This document shows, one piece after another, positions 52,165 through 61,329 of a stretch of DNA of 64,000 nucleotides. Both the position numbers and the translations under genes were made by a program. Position 1 is the stretch's first letter; every line of letters starts with the position of its first letter. Source of the stretch: RFSX01 sp965230215 (GTDB lineage: Bacteria; Bacteroidota; Bacteroidia; Chitinophagales; Saprospiraceae); the NCBI GenBank assembly GCA_965230215.1, contig CBDDKN010000001.1, positions 682,001-746,000 of the forward strand, given 5' to 3'. The notes under the pieces are model-generated. The model was not told the DNA's origin. It did no database searches and saw only the letters and a list, made by a program, of their open reading frames with translations.

Positions 52165-52881
52165 TTAATTTTTTGACAAGCTATTCAGTACCTCTTCTTT
52201 ATCTAATTTCTTGGTGCAAAAAAACCAATCTTTACAGTCGAGTGTTTCATCCTTTAACCTCGCTGAAGCAGATCCACATGAACCTGCAGGTCCCACAATC
52301 ACATCATCGCCAGGAGTCCAATCCGCAGGAGTAGCAATACCAAAGTTATCTGCTGTTTGCAAGCCAATTAGTACACGCTTCAGTTCATCGAAATTCCTTC
52401 CAAGGCTAAGTGGGTAATAAATTAGGGCACGAATCTTACCTTCAGGGTCAATAAAAAACACAGCTCTTACAGCTTTGGTTGTATCCTCATTGGGTTGGAT
52501 CATCCCGTATTTTTTAGCTACCTCCATTTTGATATCCTCTATTAAAGGAAATTTGACTTCTACGTCTTTCATTCCGTTAAATTCAATCTTTTCCTTTATG
52601 GTTCTAAGCCAGGCTATATGACTATACAGGCCATCAACCGATAGGCCTACCAATGAACAATTGTGCTTATTAAAGTCATCTTCCATCGATGCGAATGTCA
52701 TAAACTCAGTGGTGCATACAGGAGTAAAATCTGCTGGGTGACTAAATAGAATCACCCATCTGCCTTTGTAATCTGAAGGAAAATCAATCTCGCCTTGTGT
52801 AGTTACTGCCTTAAATGAAGGTGCATCGTCTCCAATACGAGGAATTGAAAATATTTGAGTATCTGTTTTTGTGTATTCCAT
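52165..52881 (-). CDS. peroxiredoxin (Prx6/archaeal type)
   Basis: This 238-residue thiol peroxidase has its peroxidatic Cys at 56 (FSHPADFTPVCTTEF). The C-terminal half contains AVRAVFFIDPEGKIRALIYYPLSLGRN, LQTADNFGIATPADWTPGD and Cys216 and Cys222 six residues apart (LDCKDWFFCTKK). That Cys spacing matches the resolving pair of archaeal thioredoxin peroxidases, so it is probably a 2-Cys enzyme despite the Prx6 class. It reduces H2O2 and organic peroxides in the cytoplasm. A Crp/Fnr-type palindrome is 49-64 bases upstream. Confidence 0.92.
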   Translation of the reverse strand: MEYTKTDTQIFSIPRIGDDAPSFKAVTTQGEIDFPSDYKGRWVILFSHPADFTPVCTTEFMTFASMEDDFNKHNCSLVGLSVDGLYSHIAWLRTIKEKIEFNGMKDVEVKFPLIEDIKMEVAKKYGMIQPNEDTTKAVRAVFFIDPEGKIRALIYYPLSLGRNFDELKRVLIGLQTADNFGIATPADWTPGDDVIVGPAGSCGSASARLKDETLDCKDWFFCTKKLDKEEVLNSLSKN

Positions 52882-52929
52882 GATCTTAAGTTTTATAAAT
52901 TAAAGTTCATGAAATCAAATGATCAGATG

Positions 52930-52945
52930 TGTGACACAGGTTACT
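52930..52945. promoter_or_regulatory. Crp/Fnr-type palindrome upstream of peroxiredoxin
   Basis: TGTGAC-ACAG-GTTACT has the same half-sites and spacer as the palindrome upstream of SQR (one end base differs). It lies in the gap between the lipoprotein stop codon and the peroxiredoxin start, touching the former. Confidence 0.45.
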
Positions 52946-53715
52946 TATTCTAGGACATAGGTTTTGCCGTCCTCCCAAGTAATGGCAAAAAGGCCTAATT
53001 GATCATTCACGTAATATTTGCTCTGTGTGTTCTGTAAACTTATAGAGGCATAAACATCTGAATATATCTGGCCATTCAACTCGAGCTCCTGGTGAAATCT
53101 GTGCAGTACCAGATTGTTAGCAGGTGCATCAGATTGCACTAAGGCCAGTAATTCAAGCACACCAAATGGAGATGAGGAAACCTTGGTAAAAACGCCCAAC
53201 TCTTCACCCGTACCCAATAATTCTGTATCATTAAAAACAGGAACAGTGGATAAGCGCATAAGAATGTTGTTGCCAGATTGCGGTTCTGTAAATTCAATTT
53301 CAATCAGATCTCTGACCAAGCAAAAAGCTCTATTCTTGCTTGTATCGGACTCACATTGAATATTACTAGATCTTGTATAACTGGATCTGTAATATGATTT
53401 ATCGGTAAATAACAATGGTAATGTTTCACCATCAGCTGATTTAAATATCAACTCAACACCGATATCATAGCAATATTGCTTCATAAAGGTCTTGGCCATA
53501 TCAGAAAGGAAGAAAGTTCCCAACTCCTCTGGTGTACAATATAGGCTGTCAGATAAAAACGGTGCACTACAGTCACCTGAAAGTGGAGATAAGTCAATTT
53601 CTCCCAAACACTCTGAAACAACCACATCTGAAATATCAGGATTGACTAGCATCTCGTCACCACAGGCGAAGAATGAGATAATGACTATAAATTGAAAGAA
53701 ATATCTAGTTTCCAT
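52945..53715 (-). CDS. hypothetical lipoprotein
   Basis: This 256-residue lipoprotein (FIVIISFFACGD) has no family I recognise. Its N-terminal part contains three or more Cys (SECLGEIDL, LSGDCSAPF, YCTPEE) that may form disulfides in the periplasm. The middle has a YCYDIGVELIFKSADGETLPLLFTDKSYY stretch and the C-terminal part is beta-rich (LNGQIYSDVYASISLQN, YYVNDQLGLFAITWEDGKTYVLE). It lies between Sua5 and peroxiredoxin on the same strand. Confidence 0.6.
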   Translation of the reverse strand: METRYFFQFIVIISFFACGDEMLVNPDISDVVVSECLGEIDLSPLSGDCSAPFLSDSLYCTPEELGTFFLSDMAKTFMKQYCYDIGVELIFKSADGETLPLLFTDKSYYRSSYTRSSNIQCESDTSKNRAFCLVRDLIEIEFTEPQSGNNILMRLSTVPVFNDTELLGTGEELGVFTKVSSSPFGVLELLALVQSDAPANNLVLHRFHQELELNGQIYSDVYASISLQNTQSKYYVNDQLGLFAITWEDGKTYVLE

Positions 53716-53742
53716 CTGGTTAAAGTTCTATAAGGTAATGAT

Positions 53743-54699
53743 TTATATTCCACCATGTCTGTATGCCGCCTTGCGCATGCGATCCATAATGGCAATGCCT
53801 ATACCCTCTTCTGGTAAACGCTGTACGAATATACGATCAATATCGTATTTTTGAAGTTCATGCCAGGATGCAAACATATTAACAGCATATTCTTTCAGGT
53901 CCATTGATTCAGAAAGAACCTTCACAATATGGAATCCAGTTAAGTCCGTATCACCAAAAGGAATATAAGCCGCATTCTCTCTGTTGTCCAAGCTTATGCC
54001 GCTGCTATCATCCACAAGCTGCATTGGAATATCTGGACTATAATGTGACTTGACCATTCCAGGAGCGATTATGCTGCCATCGGAATTGACATCTGAATAA
54101 GGCAGTACAGCCTCAATTTCTTCCTTTGTAATAATCCCCGGACGAAGGATTCGAAATCCTTTTTCATCTAATTGTATAATGGTAGATTCTATGCCCAGCT
54201 TGACCGCACCACCATCAAGAACATAATCAACACCAGGTAATTTTTCAAGAACATGTTGAGCCTTCGTAGGGCTTATTTTGCCAAAGCTATTCGCGCTGGG
54301 TGCCGCAATTGGGCAGGTGGAAAGCCTAATCAGATCTAGAGCCAATTCATTGTCAGGCATGCGTATCCCCACTGTTTCCAAACCTGATGTAACAATATCA
54401 GGGACAATATCTGACTTGGGCAATACTATAGTCAAGGGTCCTGGCCAAAATGTATCTGCAAGCTCCTGGACGCGCCTATCGTCAACAGAACTTAATTTTT
54501 CAAGCATTTCCATATCAGATATGTGTACAATCAATGGATCAAATGAAGGCCTCTGCTTAAGCTCAAATATCTTGGCAACAGCATCTGGATCCAAGGCATT
54601 GGCACCAAGCCCATAAACAGTATCGGTAGGAAATGCGACCAAACGTCCTGCTTTTATTAAATCAGCAGCTTTATTAATATCTGAATGTACTTTATCCAT
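53743..54699 (-). CDS. L-threonylcarbamoyladenylate synthase (Sua5 type)
   Basis: This 318-residue enzyme makes threonylcarbamoyl-AMP from Thr, bicarbonate and ATP for the t6A modification of ANN-decoding tRNAs. The YrdC core is at 1-200: GRLVAFPTDTVYGLGANALDPDAVAKIFELKQRPSFDPLIVHI (split over adjacent blocks), then FWPGPLTIVLP and GIRMPDNELALDLI, APSANSFGKISPT. The Sua5 C-terminal domain follows an APGMVKSHYSPD linker. A terminal ACT-like segment ends IGIAIMDRMRKAAYRHGG. It is divergent from the DUF1800 operon. Confidence 0.92.
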   Translation of the reverse strand: MDKVHSDINKAADLIKAGRLVAFPTDTVYGLGANALDPDAVAKIFELKQRPSFDPLIVHISDMEMLEKLSSVDDRRVQELADTFWPGPLTIVLPKSDIVPDIVTSGLETVGIRMPDNELALDLIRLSTCPIAAPSANSFGKISPTKAQHVLEKLPGVDYVLDGGAVKLGIESTIIQLDEKGFRILRPGIITKEEIEAVLPYSDVNSDGSIIAPGMVKSHYSPDIPMQLVDDSSGISLDNRENAAYIPFGDTDLTGFHIVKVLSESMDLKEYAVNMFASWHELQKYDIDRIFVQRLPEEGIGIAIMDRMRKAAYRHGGI

Positions 54700-54762
54700 A
54701 TTGAAGCTTCAAAGGTACATCCTCCTGACAAATTATTCCCTTTATTCGTTTAAGCTCTATAT

Positions 54763-54770
54763 ATTTTTGA
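54763..54770 (+). promoter_or_regulatory. promoter -7 element of the DUF1800 operon
   Basis: TATTTTTG matches TAnnTTTG. It lies inside a near-perfect A/T palindrome with ten-base arms (ATATATTTTT, then G, then AAAAATATAT; 54760-54780), which may help melting or bind a regulator. The start codon is 27 or 48 bases downstream. Confidence 0.4.
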
Positions 54771-54797
54771 AAAATATATATAATATTAAAACTGGTA

Positions 54798-56570
54798 TTG
54801 AATCACTATAGACTCCAGGTGAAAGCATTAATCAACATATTCATTCTAGGCCTCTGCTTGTCTTATGGAAGCCTTAAATTAAAGGCACAGGTCAGACATA
54901 TGGATTACCTCGGTGCCGGACATATCAATAATGTCCGTGTGACAGCAAGTGATTCAAATGACAAATCTCAAGAAACAATTGATGGCTTTGATATCCAGAA
55001 TGAAGATCAAATTGCAGATGCTTCACGGTTTTTAGCGCAGTCCACACTTGGTACTGATTGGCATACGATTCAGACCGCAGCAGCCATGGGTTATGAGGCA
55101 TGGTTGGAGGAGCAATTCGCACTGCCCGAAATATCATATCATGAAGAAGAGATGGCTCAAACCAGAGCTGGCTATGGATTTGGCTACAGACTATTTGGAT
55201 CTACCTGGATGACTAATACACTGACGACGCCAGATATTCTCCGTCAGCGCATGAATTTTGTTTTGAGTCAGATAATGGTGCTCAGTGGCAATACCATGAT
55301 GGTATTTCAAAGAACAGATGCACATCCTCTGTCAGCATACTATGACATACTTCAGAAGAATTCATTTGGCAACTATAGAGACTTGCTTTACGATATCAGT
55401 GTAAGTCCGCAGATGGGGCACTTTTTGTCACACTATAACAATCCAAAAGCTGACACAATCAACCGAATTAATCCGGATGAAAACTTTGCAAGAGAAATCA
55501 TGCAACTGTTCAGCATAGGTCTGTGGGAATTGAATAGAGATGGAAGCTTAAAACTAGACTCGGATAACCAGCCAATAGCTACGTATAACAATGCGGATAT
55601 AAAAGAATTTGCACAGGTATTCACAGGTTTTGGTACAAACCGAAATGCTGCTTTTGGATCACTTTTCGGTGGCGACTGGACAAAGCCAATGCAAATGTTT
55701 GATGACTTTCATGATACCAGTTCCAAAGTACTGTTGAATGGTTATGTGATACCAGCTAACAATTCAGGACTAGATGATGTCTCTTTAACCATTGATCATC
55801 TGTCATCTCATGAAAACACAGCGCCTTTTATTTGCAAGGCTTTAATACAGCATTTTACAAGCTCGAATCCGAGTCCTGAATATATCAATGATGTTGTCGA
55901 CGCGTTCAATGCCTTTGAAGAAAATAATTTTCAAGAGCTTATCAAAGCCATACTATTGCACCCTGAAGCCAGAACCTGCAAAGAAGACATAGATCCTTTT
56001 TTTGGAAAGTTGAAAGAACCTACCGTCCGTTTATGCAATTTTCTGAAAGCATTCCCGATAAGTGCGAATATTAATGGGGATTACTGGAATTTTCTAAGAT
56101 GTCCTATATTCAGAACAGGTCAGGCTCCTCTACAGGCCCCTAGTGTATTTAATTTTTTCTCAAGAGAATACAAACCAAAAGGTTCAATTGGTGATAATGA
56201 TTTGTATGGGCCGGAATTTCAGATATTATCTGCTCCCAATACGATAGGTATAATCAATGATGTAAACACAAGAGTTGTTGATGGTATTTATATGGAAGAT
56301 GGTTGTGGTATTTTTGGGATGTTTGAACCTACATTCTATCAGGAAGACATCAGTCTGTATGAAATGGATTTTTCTGAATTAGAAACAATCGATCAGGATC
56401 CTGCAAGGCTCATCAGACGACTAAATTTACATCTGGCCAATGGCGCACTTGATAGTCATTTGGAGAACATCATCAGTGAAGCTATATCTCAATTGAACGA
56501 TACAGAAGAGAGAATCAAGCTGGCCATATATGCTATACTTATTTCACCAGATTATGCCATACTGAAATAA
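54798..56570 (+). CDS. DUF1800 family protein (exported)
   Basis: This 590-residue exported protein starts with TTG at 54798 or GTG at 54819, and the signal core is INIFILGLCLSYGSLKLKAQ. DUF1800 hallmarks are DASRFLAQSTLGTDWHTI and EAWLEEQF near the N-terminus, and NFAREIMQLFSIGLWELN (residues about 225-245) with EFAQVFTGFGTN. Genes of this family are nearly always followed by DUF1501, as here (the next ATG starts one base after the stop). The biochemical role is unknown; a surface or periplasmic polymer-related role is often assumed. Confidence 0.9.
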   Translation: MNHYRLQVKALINIFILGLCLSYGSLKLKAQVRHMDYLGAGHINNVRVTASDSNDKSQETIDGFDIQNEDQIADASRFLAQSTLGTDWHTIQTAAAMGYEAWLEEQFALPEISYHEEEMAQTRAGYGFGYRLFGSTWMTNTLTTPDILRQRMNFVLSQIMVLSGNTMMVFQRTDAHPLSAYYDILQKNSFGNYRDLLYDISVSPQMGHFLSHYNNPKADTINRINPDENFAREIMQLFSIGLWELNRDGSLKLDSDNQPIATYNNADIKEFAQVFTGFGTNRNAAFGSLFGGDWTKPMQMFDDFHDTSSKVLLNGYVIPANNSGLDDVSLTIDHLSSHENTAPFICKALIQHFTSSNPSPEYINDVVDAFNAFEENNFQELIKAILLHPEARTCKEDIDPFFGKLKEPTVRLCNFLKAFPISANINGDYWNFLRCPIFRTGQAPLQAPSVFNFFSREYKPKGSIGDNDLYGPEFQILSAPNTIGIINDVNTRVVDGIYMEDGCGIFGMFEPTFYQEDISLYEMDFSELETIDQDPARLIRRLNLHLANGALDSHLENIISEAISQLNDTEERIKLAIYAILISPDYAILK

Positions 56571-57983
56571 ATGGGTAAGCTTAAAGGTCATAGCAGACGA
56601 AAGTTTATCAGAAACATTGGATGTGCCGCACTGGGCAGCACGGGTTTCTATTCCAGCATATTCAATCTTCAAGCCTTAAGTGAAGCTGCACTTAACAATT
56701 CACTAAATGCTTTGAATAATGATTATAAAGCACTGGTATGCATAATGTTACGTGGCGGAAATGACGCCTTTAACATGCTGATACCTCACACTGACACTCA
56801 CTATTCAGATTATGCATTACAAAGGTCAAACCTTGCTATAGACAGAAGCGATCTCTTAACGCTGGATCCGCTTAATTATAATGATAAGACATTAGCTCTG
56901 CACCCTTCTATGCCCAAAATAAAGTCACTTTTCGACAGTGAAAAAATGGCATTTGTATGCAATGTAGGTACTTTGATACAACCTATGTCAAAGAATGATG
57001 TGATCAATGGTGGCCAATTGCCATCTGGGCTCTTTTCTCACTCTGATCAAGCCCATCATTGGCAAACCTCCGTACCACAGAGCAACTCAGCTACGGGTTG
57101 GGCAGGTCGCATGGCCGATCTTGTCATGAGTGCCAACAGTAATGATCAGATCTCAATGAATATATCATTGGCCGGTAAGAACGTCTTTCAATTGGGGAAT
57201 GACGCTTCAGAATATTCAATAAGGTCAACAGGTAACGGCAGCATAGGCATAAGCGGCTATCAAGGCAATTCACTTTTTGATCAATTGAGAACATCTCTCG
57301 TGGATAGCCTGATGGAAAAGCAGTATCAGGATATATTCAAACAGAGTTATGCTGATATCGTCCAATCGAGTCAGAATGCACATAGCCTTTTCAGCAGTGC
57401 TATTGAAAATTCGGATATCACCACTGAATTCTCAGATACCGGTATTTCTCAGGATTTGAAAATGGTCGCCCTCACTATTCAGGTCAGAGAGCAACTTGGA
57501 ATGAAACGTCAGACATTCTTTGTACAATTTGATGGGTGGGATCATCACGATGACCTGGTTGAATTGCAGGAAGATATGCTTAAAGAACTTGATGATGCTT
57601 TATTTGAGTTTCAATCTGCACTTGAAGAGATGGGTATTGATGAAAATGTTTGCACATTTACCATTTCAGATTTTGGAAGAACACTGGGATCCAATGGCAA
57701 TGGTAGTGATCATGCCTGGGCGGGTCACGTCATGGCAATGGGTTCATCTGTAAAAGGTAGAGACATCTACGGAAGATATCCAGACCTGAGATCATCTGAT
57801 GCATTATTTCTGGATGGTGGTGTCATCCTTCCAAATATTTCGACCGATGAATACTTTGCGGAGTTGGCATTGTGGTTTGGCGTATCTCCAACCGATCTCG
57901 CCTACATATTTCCCAATATCGGCAACTTCTATAATACGATGTCAGGCATCCCGCCTATTGGGTTCATGAAAGCTGGTAATTGA
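56571..57983 (+). CDS. DUF1501 family protein with Tat-type signal
   Basis: This 470-residue protein has a twin-arginine motif SRRKFIRN (about 8-15) followed by a short hydrophobic stretch, so it is probably exported folded. DUF1501 hallmarks are VCIMLRGGNDAFNMLIPHTDTHY, FSHSDQAHHWQTS and FTISDFGRTLGSNGNGSDHAWAGH. The last resembles the alkaline-phosphatase-like/sulfatase superfamily metal site (D-F-G-R-T, D-H). It is the second gene of a three-gene operon with DUF1800. Confidence 0.9.
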   Translation: MGKLKGHSRRKFIRNIGCAALGSTGFYSSIFNLQALSEAALNNSLNALNNDYKALVCIMLRGGNDAFNMLIPHTDTHYSDYALQRSNLAIDRSDLLTLDPLNYNDKTLALHPSMPKIKSLFDSEKMAFVCNVGTLIQPMSKNDVINGGQLPSGLFSHSDQAHHWQTSVPQSNSATGWAGRMADLVMSANSNDQISMNISLAGKNVFQLGNDASEYSIRSTGNGSIGISGYQGNSLFDQLRTSLVDSLMEKQYQDIFKQSYADIVQSSQNAHSLFSSAIENSDITTEFSDTGISQDLKMVALTIQVREQLGMKRQTFFVQFDGWDHHDDLVELQEDMLKELDDALFEFQSALEEMGIDENVCTFTISDFGRTLGSNGNGSDHAWAGHVMAMGSSVKGRDIYGRYPDLRSSDALFLDGGVILPNISTDEYFAELALWFGVSPTDLAYIFPNIGNFYNTMSGIPPIGFMKAGN

Positions 57984-57984
57984 T

Positions 57985-58728
57985 TTGAATTTAAGATACA
58001 TACATATAATCCTCTCTATAATCTGTGCTCCATTGTTGTGTGCCCAAAATACAGATTGCTTTCAGGCAGATAGGAGCATTTGGGATAATCCGTGGCTATC
58101 ATGTGAGTCTAAACCCAATCCAAAACAAGACTATGGAGAAAGCCATTGGATTATGTATGATTTTAGTGAAATCAGAAATCTATCCAAAACACGTATATGG
58201 AATATCAATGACCCAAACATATTGGATCAGGGCTTTAAAAATGTACAGATAGACTATTCGGTTGACGGGGCCAATTGGACATACTGGGGGTCTTTCTCAT
58301 TTGAGAAAGGTACAGGGGAAGCCATCTATTCAGGATTTGAAGGACCTGACCTTAATGGCATATCCGCTCAGTTTATTCTGATCACCTTAATTGACAGTTA
58401 TGGTACAAATTCCTGTGCTGGATTTACAGAAATCAAATTCTATTTACTTCCTGGATATGAAGAAGGCGTAAATACCAGCACTGCAGATATAAAAGTTACT
58501 CAATCAAAGGCCTTATATGTAGCTTATCCCAATCCAGCTAATAACACCTGTTATATTAGTGGGGATCTCAGTCAAGAAAAGACTTTTAAACTTTTTGATA
58601 CTATGGGCAAACTTCTTAAATCTGGCAAACTTGGACCCAATCAAAATCAAATCAATCTGAGCACGCTTACTCCAGGGTTTTATATCATTGAAATAGACGC
58701 TGATAGAATTCAGTTGGTAAAATCCTAG
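57985..58728 (+). CDS. T9SS type A sorting-domain protein with discoidin-like domain
   Basis: This 247-residue protein begins with TTG one base after the DUF1501 stop, with a signal peptide ending in PLLCAQ. Residues 25-160 form a galactose-binding/discoidin-like domain (SHWIMYDFSEIRNLSKTRIWNIN ... IDYSVDGANWTYWG). After a linker, the C-terminal 70 residues are a type A T9SS sorting domain (YPNPANNTCYISG ... KLFDTMGKLLKSGKL ... LSTLTPGFYIIEI). It should be exported through the outer membrane and anchored at the surface. It may present a glycan-binding function for the two upstream gene products. Confidence 0.82.
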   Translation: MNLRYIHIILSIICAPLLCAQNTDCFQADRSIWDNPWLSCESKPNPKQDYGESHWIMYDFSEIRNLSKTRIWNINDPNILDQGFKNVQIDYSVDGANWTYWGSFSFEKGTGEAIYSGFEGPDLNGISAQFILITLIDSYGTNSCAGFTEIKFYLLPGYEEGVNTSTADIKVTQSKALYVAYPNPANNTCYISGDLSQEKTFKLFDTMGKLLKSGKLGPNQNQINLSTLTPGFYIIEIDADRIQLVKS

Positions 58729-58738
58729 TACTTGACTC

Positions 58739-58757
58739 ACAGCTTTTATAAAGCTGT
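58739..58757. terminator. bidirectional terminator
   Basis: ACAGCTTT (58739-58746) and AAAGCTGT (58750-58757) form an eight-base stem with a TAT loop. It lies between the convergent T9SS and MBOAT genes; ATT follows on the plus side. Confidence 0.65.
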
Positions 58758-58758
58758 A

Positions 58759-60171
58759 TTAAAACTGGAAGTATATAAACTGTTCACCAGAAGTCTGAAC
58801 AGTCAGTAAGCCAAATAACATTATAGCCCATAGAGAAACCAATAGCCATGGTGGTGTAGACTTAATGACGCCAACAAGCGACCTGTCTCTCATCATAAAA
58901 TGACCAACAAAAACGAAGAACATTAATAGCTGTACTAGTACAATATGACTTGAAAGAAGGCTTGCCTCATTGCCATGTATAAAGAACATTGAACCCAATA
59001 AATTCATCGCCGATTTAAAATCTTCAGCCCTGAAAAATACCCATGTAATATTCACACAGTTAAAAGTCAGGAAAGCAAGAATGAACTTAATCCAGCCTTT
59101 TGTTGGTTTTACCGGGAATACAATACGTACAAGACGCTCAACAATCAGGTACGTACCATGCAAAGCACCCCACAGTACAAAGGTCCAAGCTGCACCATGC
59201 CACAGACCTCCGAGCAGCATAGTAAGCATTAGGTTGACATAGGTCCTGATATTTCCCCGGCGATTGCCACCTAATGATATGTACAGATAATCTTTCAACC
59301 ATGACGAAAGCGAAATATGCCAACGTCTCCACAATTCAGAAAATCCCACACTTCCATAGGGATATCTAAAGTTGTCGGGAAGACTGATACCCAGCATCAT
59401 AGCGATTCCTATGGCACACAAAGAGTAGCCCGCAAAATCAAAAAAGATTTGGCCCGAGAATGCGAGTACCCCTGTCCACGCATCCAAAGCCAATAGATCA
59501 GAAGCACCAAATACTTCATCGGCAACTGGACTTAGAATGGAGTCTGCAAAAACGGTCTTCTGGAACAAGCCAATAGTGAGAATGAACAAGCCCATATTGA
59601 ACATGTTTCTGGATGCCCGTTTCTCTTCATAAAACTGTGGAATCAATTCATCTGACCGGACAATAGGACCCGCAACCAACTGTGGGAAGAAGGTAACATA
59701 AAGCGCAAAATCAAGAAATGTCCTTGCAGGCTGAATACGTCTCCGATACAGATCAATTGTATAGGACATGGTCTGAAAAGTATAAAAAGAAATACCCATC
59801 GGCAAAATAATGTCCCATTCAGGAGGGACATAACTCATACCCAACAGATCCATGAACAACTGAAAGTTTTCAAGCATAAAATTGCCATACTTGAAGAATG
59901 CCAGAAAACCAAGATTAACAAATATGCTTAAGAGCAGCCACAACTTTCGTCGACGCTGATCTGTCTCTTTAATCAAGGCATTACCAGCGGTCCAGTCCAC
60001 CATTGTAGATATCCACAACAAAAGAATGAGTGGTGGATTCCATAATCCATAAAAAATATAACTGGCCAGCAAAAGCATCATTTTCTTTTGCTTCCACTTT
60101 AAAGGTACCCAGTAATAGAATACCAGAACGACGGCAAGAAAGGCTATGAAGCCTGTAGTATTAAACAGCAT
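58759..60171 (-). CDS. MBOAT-family O-acyltransferase
   Basis: This 470-residue inner membrane protein has ten or more helices and the AlgI/DltB signature. RRWHISLSSWLKDYLYISLGG and the catalytic HGAAWTFVLWGALHGTYLIVERL are visible; the active His lies in LWHGAAW. Such proteins move acetyl groups from acetyl-CoA across the membrane for O-acetylation of extracellular polysaccharides. The SGNH-like protein gene lies three bases upstream and is the usual partner that finishes the transfer. Confidence 0.92.
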   Translation of the reverse strand: MLFNTTGFIAFLAVVLVFYYWVPLKWKQKKMMLLLASYIFYGLWNPPLILLLWISTMVDWTAGNALIKETDQRRRKLWLLLSIFVNLGFLAFFKYGNFMLENFQLFMDLLGMSYVPPEWDIILPMGISFYTFQTMSYTIDLYRRRIQPARTFLDFALYVTFFPQLVAGPIVRSDELIPQFYEEKRASRNMFNMGLFILTIGLFQKTVFADSILSPVADEVFGASDLLALDAWTGVLAFSGQIFFDFAGYSLCAIGIAMMLGISLPDNFRYPYGSVGFSELWRRWHISLSSWLKDYLYISLGGNRRGNIRTYVNLMLTMLLGGLWHGAAWTFVLWGALHGTYLIVERLVRIVFPVKPTKGWIKFILAFLTFNCVNITWVFFRAEDFKSAMNLLGSMFFIHGNEASLLSSHIVLVQLLMFFVFVGHFMMRDRSLVGVIKSTPPWLLVSLWAIMLFGLLTVQTSGEQFIYFQF

Positions 60172-60174
60172 CTG

Positions 60175-61188
60175 TTATTCTATTATCTTTTTGGTTTTCA
60201 AAAAATCAACTACCAGTTCAGTATAACGGTCAGAATCTTTCCTGTTCAGATGTGACCATTCCGGTGGCACCATTACATTTGTCTCTTCATTGTCCTGAAA
60301 ATGAAAGCCTGGAGAATTTGTTTCTCTTAGAATGCGCTCCCAATATTCTTCTCGCGGGAATATCACAGGCTCATGTTTGAGGTATTGTCCGGTAACTGGT
60401 GGTCTCAAAAATGCGACCCTTCCTCCCCGGTCTTTGAAGGCGTTTAAGTGTGAAACATAATGCTTCATTATAACATCCACACTATCAGCAAATCTGTTTT
60501 TCCAAACGGGTCGATCCCAAATTTCGGTTTGTCTTCTCTGCAAGATTGTATCTGTTTCCATTTCTGGAATCATTCTGATATTCCTGTATTTATCCATATC
60601 AACCATAGGTGGCCAGACAGGTGGGTGTCTTACAGAGTCGCGGTCAGTTATGGGTATGCGCTCAATCAATGAGACATAGTTTAGGCTCGGATCTAAGTAT
60701 GCAAAAAGGGGATCAATGAACTTAAACAAAAAGTTGTTAAACTTCTGAGCATAGGTCCGTTTATAGTAATGATCGACAAATGATTTTCCCCTACCCGCAC
60801 CCCAGGTATCGTGCATAGTGAAAAACAGGCCTGGTGAAATACCGATTAGAAGTATGCCTTTGAACTCAGAATTATCAACAATATCTTCTATAGGATGGTA
60901 TGGGGAACTTCCAGGATAAGCCAACATGACAGGCCGTTGACCAGTAATAGATTCCCATAGATGAATATTGATATCGAAATGTGCCCTTGAAGAGCCATAT
61001 ATGAGAATGTCATTCTCGCTAAGCTTATCGACTTTTGCACGCCAATCAGCCCAAAGGTCCAGACTTTCAACGTCTTGACTTCTTGGATAATGCTCAACGT
61101 TCGCGAAATACAATTCGTAGGGAATCAATAGCAGAATTGCAATAAAGAGAGACAGCAAAAACTGCTTTAAAGTTGGTTGATAATTCAT
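60175..61188 (-). CDS. SGNH-like membrane-anchored protein, MBOAT partner
   Basis: This 337-residue protein has one N-terminal membrane helix (FLLSLFIAILLLIPYELYF) and a periplasmic domain with a GSSRAHFDINIHLWESITG nucleophile block and, at the C-terminus, a PPEWSHLNRKDSDRYTELVV His segment. This resembles AlgX/PatB-type or DHHW proteins that act with MBOAT transporters in polysaccharide O-acetylation. It precedes the MBOAT gene by three bases. The acceptor glycan is not known. Confidence 0.75.
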   Translation of the reverse strand: MNYQPTLKQFLLSLFIAILLLIPYELYFANVEHYPRSQDVESLDLWADWRAKVDKLSENDILIYGSSRAHFDINIHLWESITGQRPVMLAYPGSSPYHPIEDIVDNSEFKGILLIGISPGLFFTMHDTWGAGRGKSFVDHYYKRTYAQKFNNFLFKFIDPLFAYLDPSLNYVSLIERIPITDRDSVRHPPVWPPMVDMDKYRNIRMIPEMETDTILQRRQTEIWDRPVWKNRFADSVDVIMKHYVSHLNAFKDRGGRVAFLRPPVTGQYLKHEPVIFPREEYWERILRETNSPGFHFQDNEETNVMVPPEWSHLNRKDSDRYTELVVDFLKTKKIIE

Positions 61189-61329
61189 CGTTGACGAAGA
61201 TTGTATTACACAATCCTTGGTTTGTTTTGCAACATTAATATAAACAAATATCTATAAATGAATCATTTAGTAGACATAAGCTGCAGTAATGCAATAGGAA
61301 TGCAGGCTTATCAGAAACTGGATTCGTTG

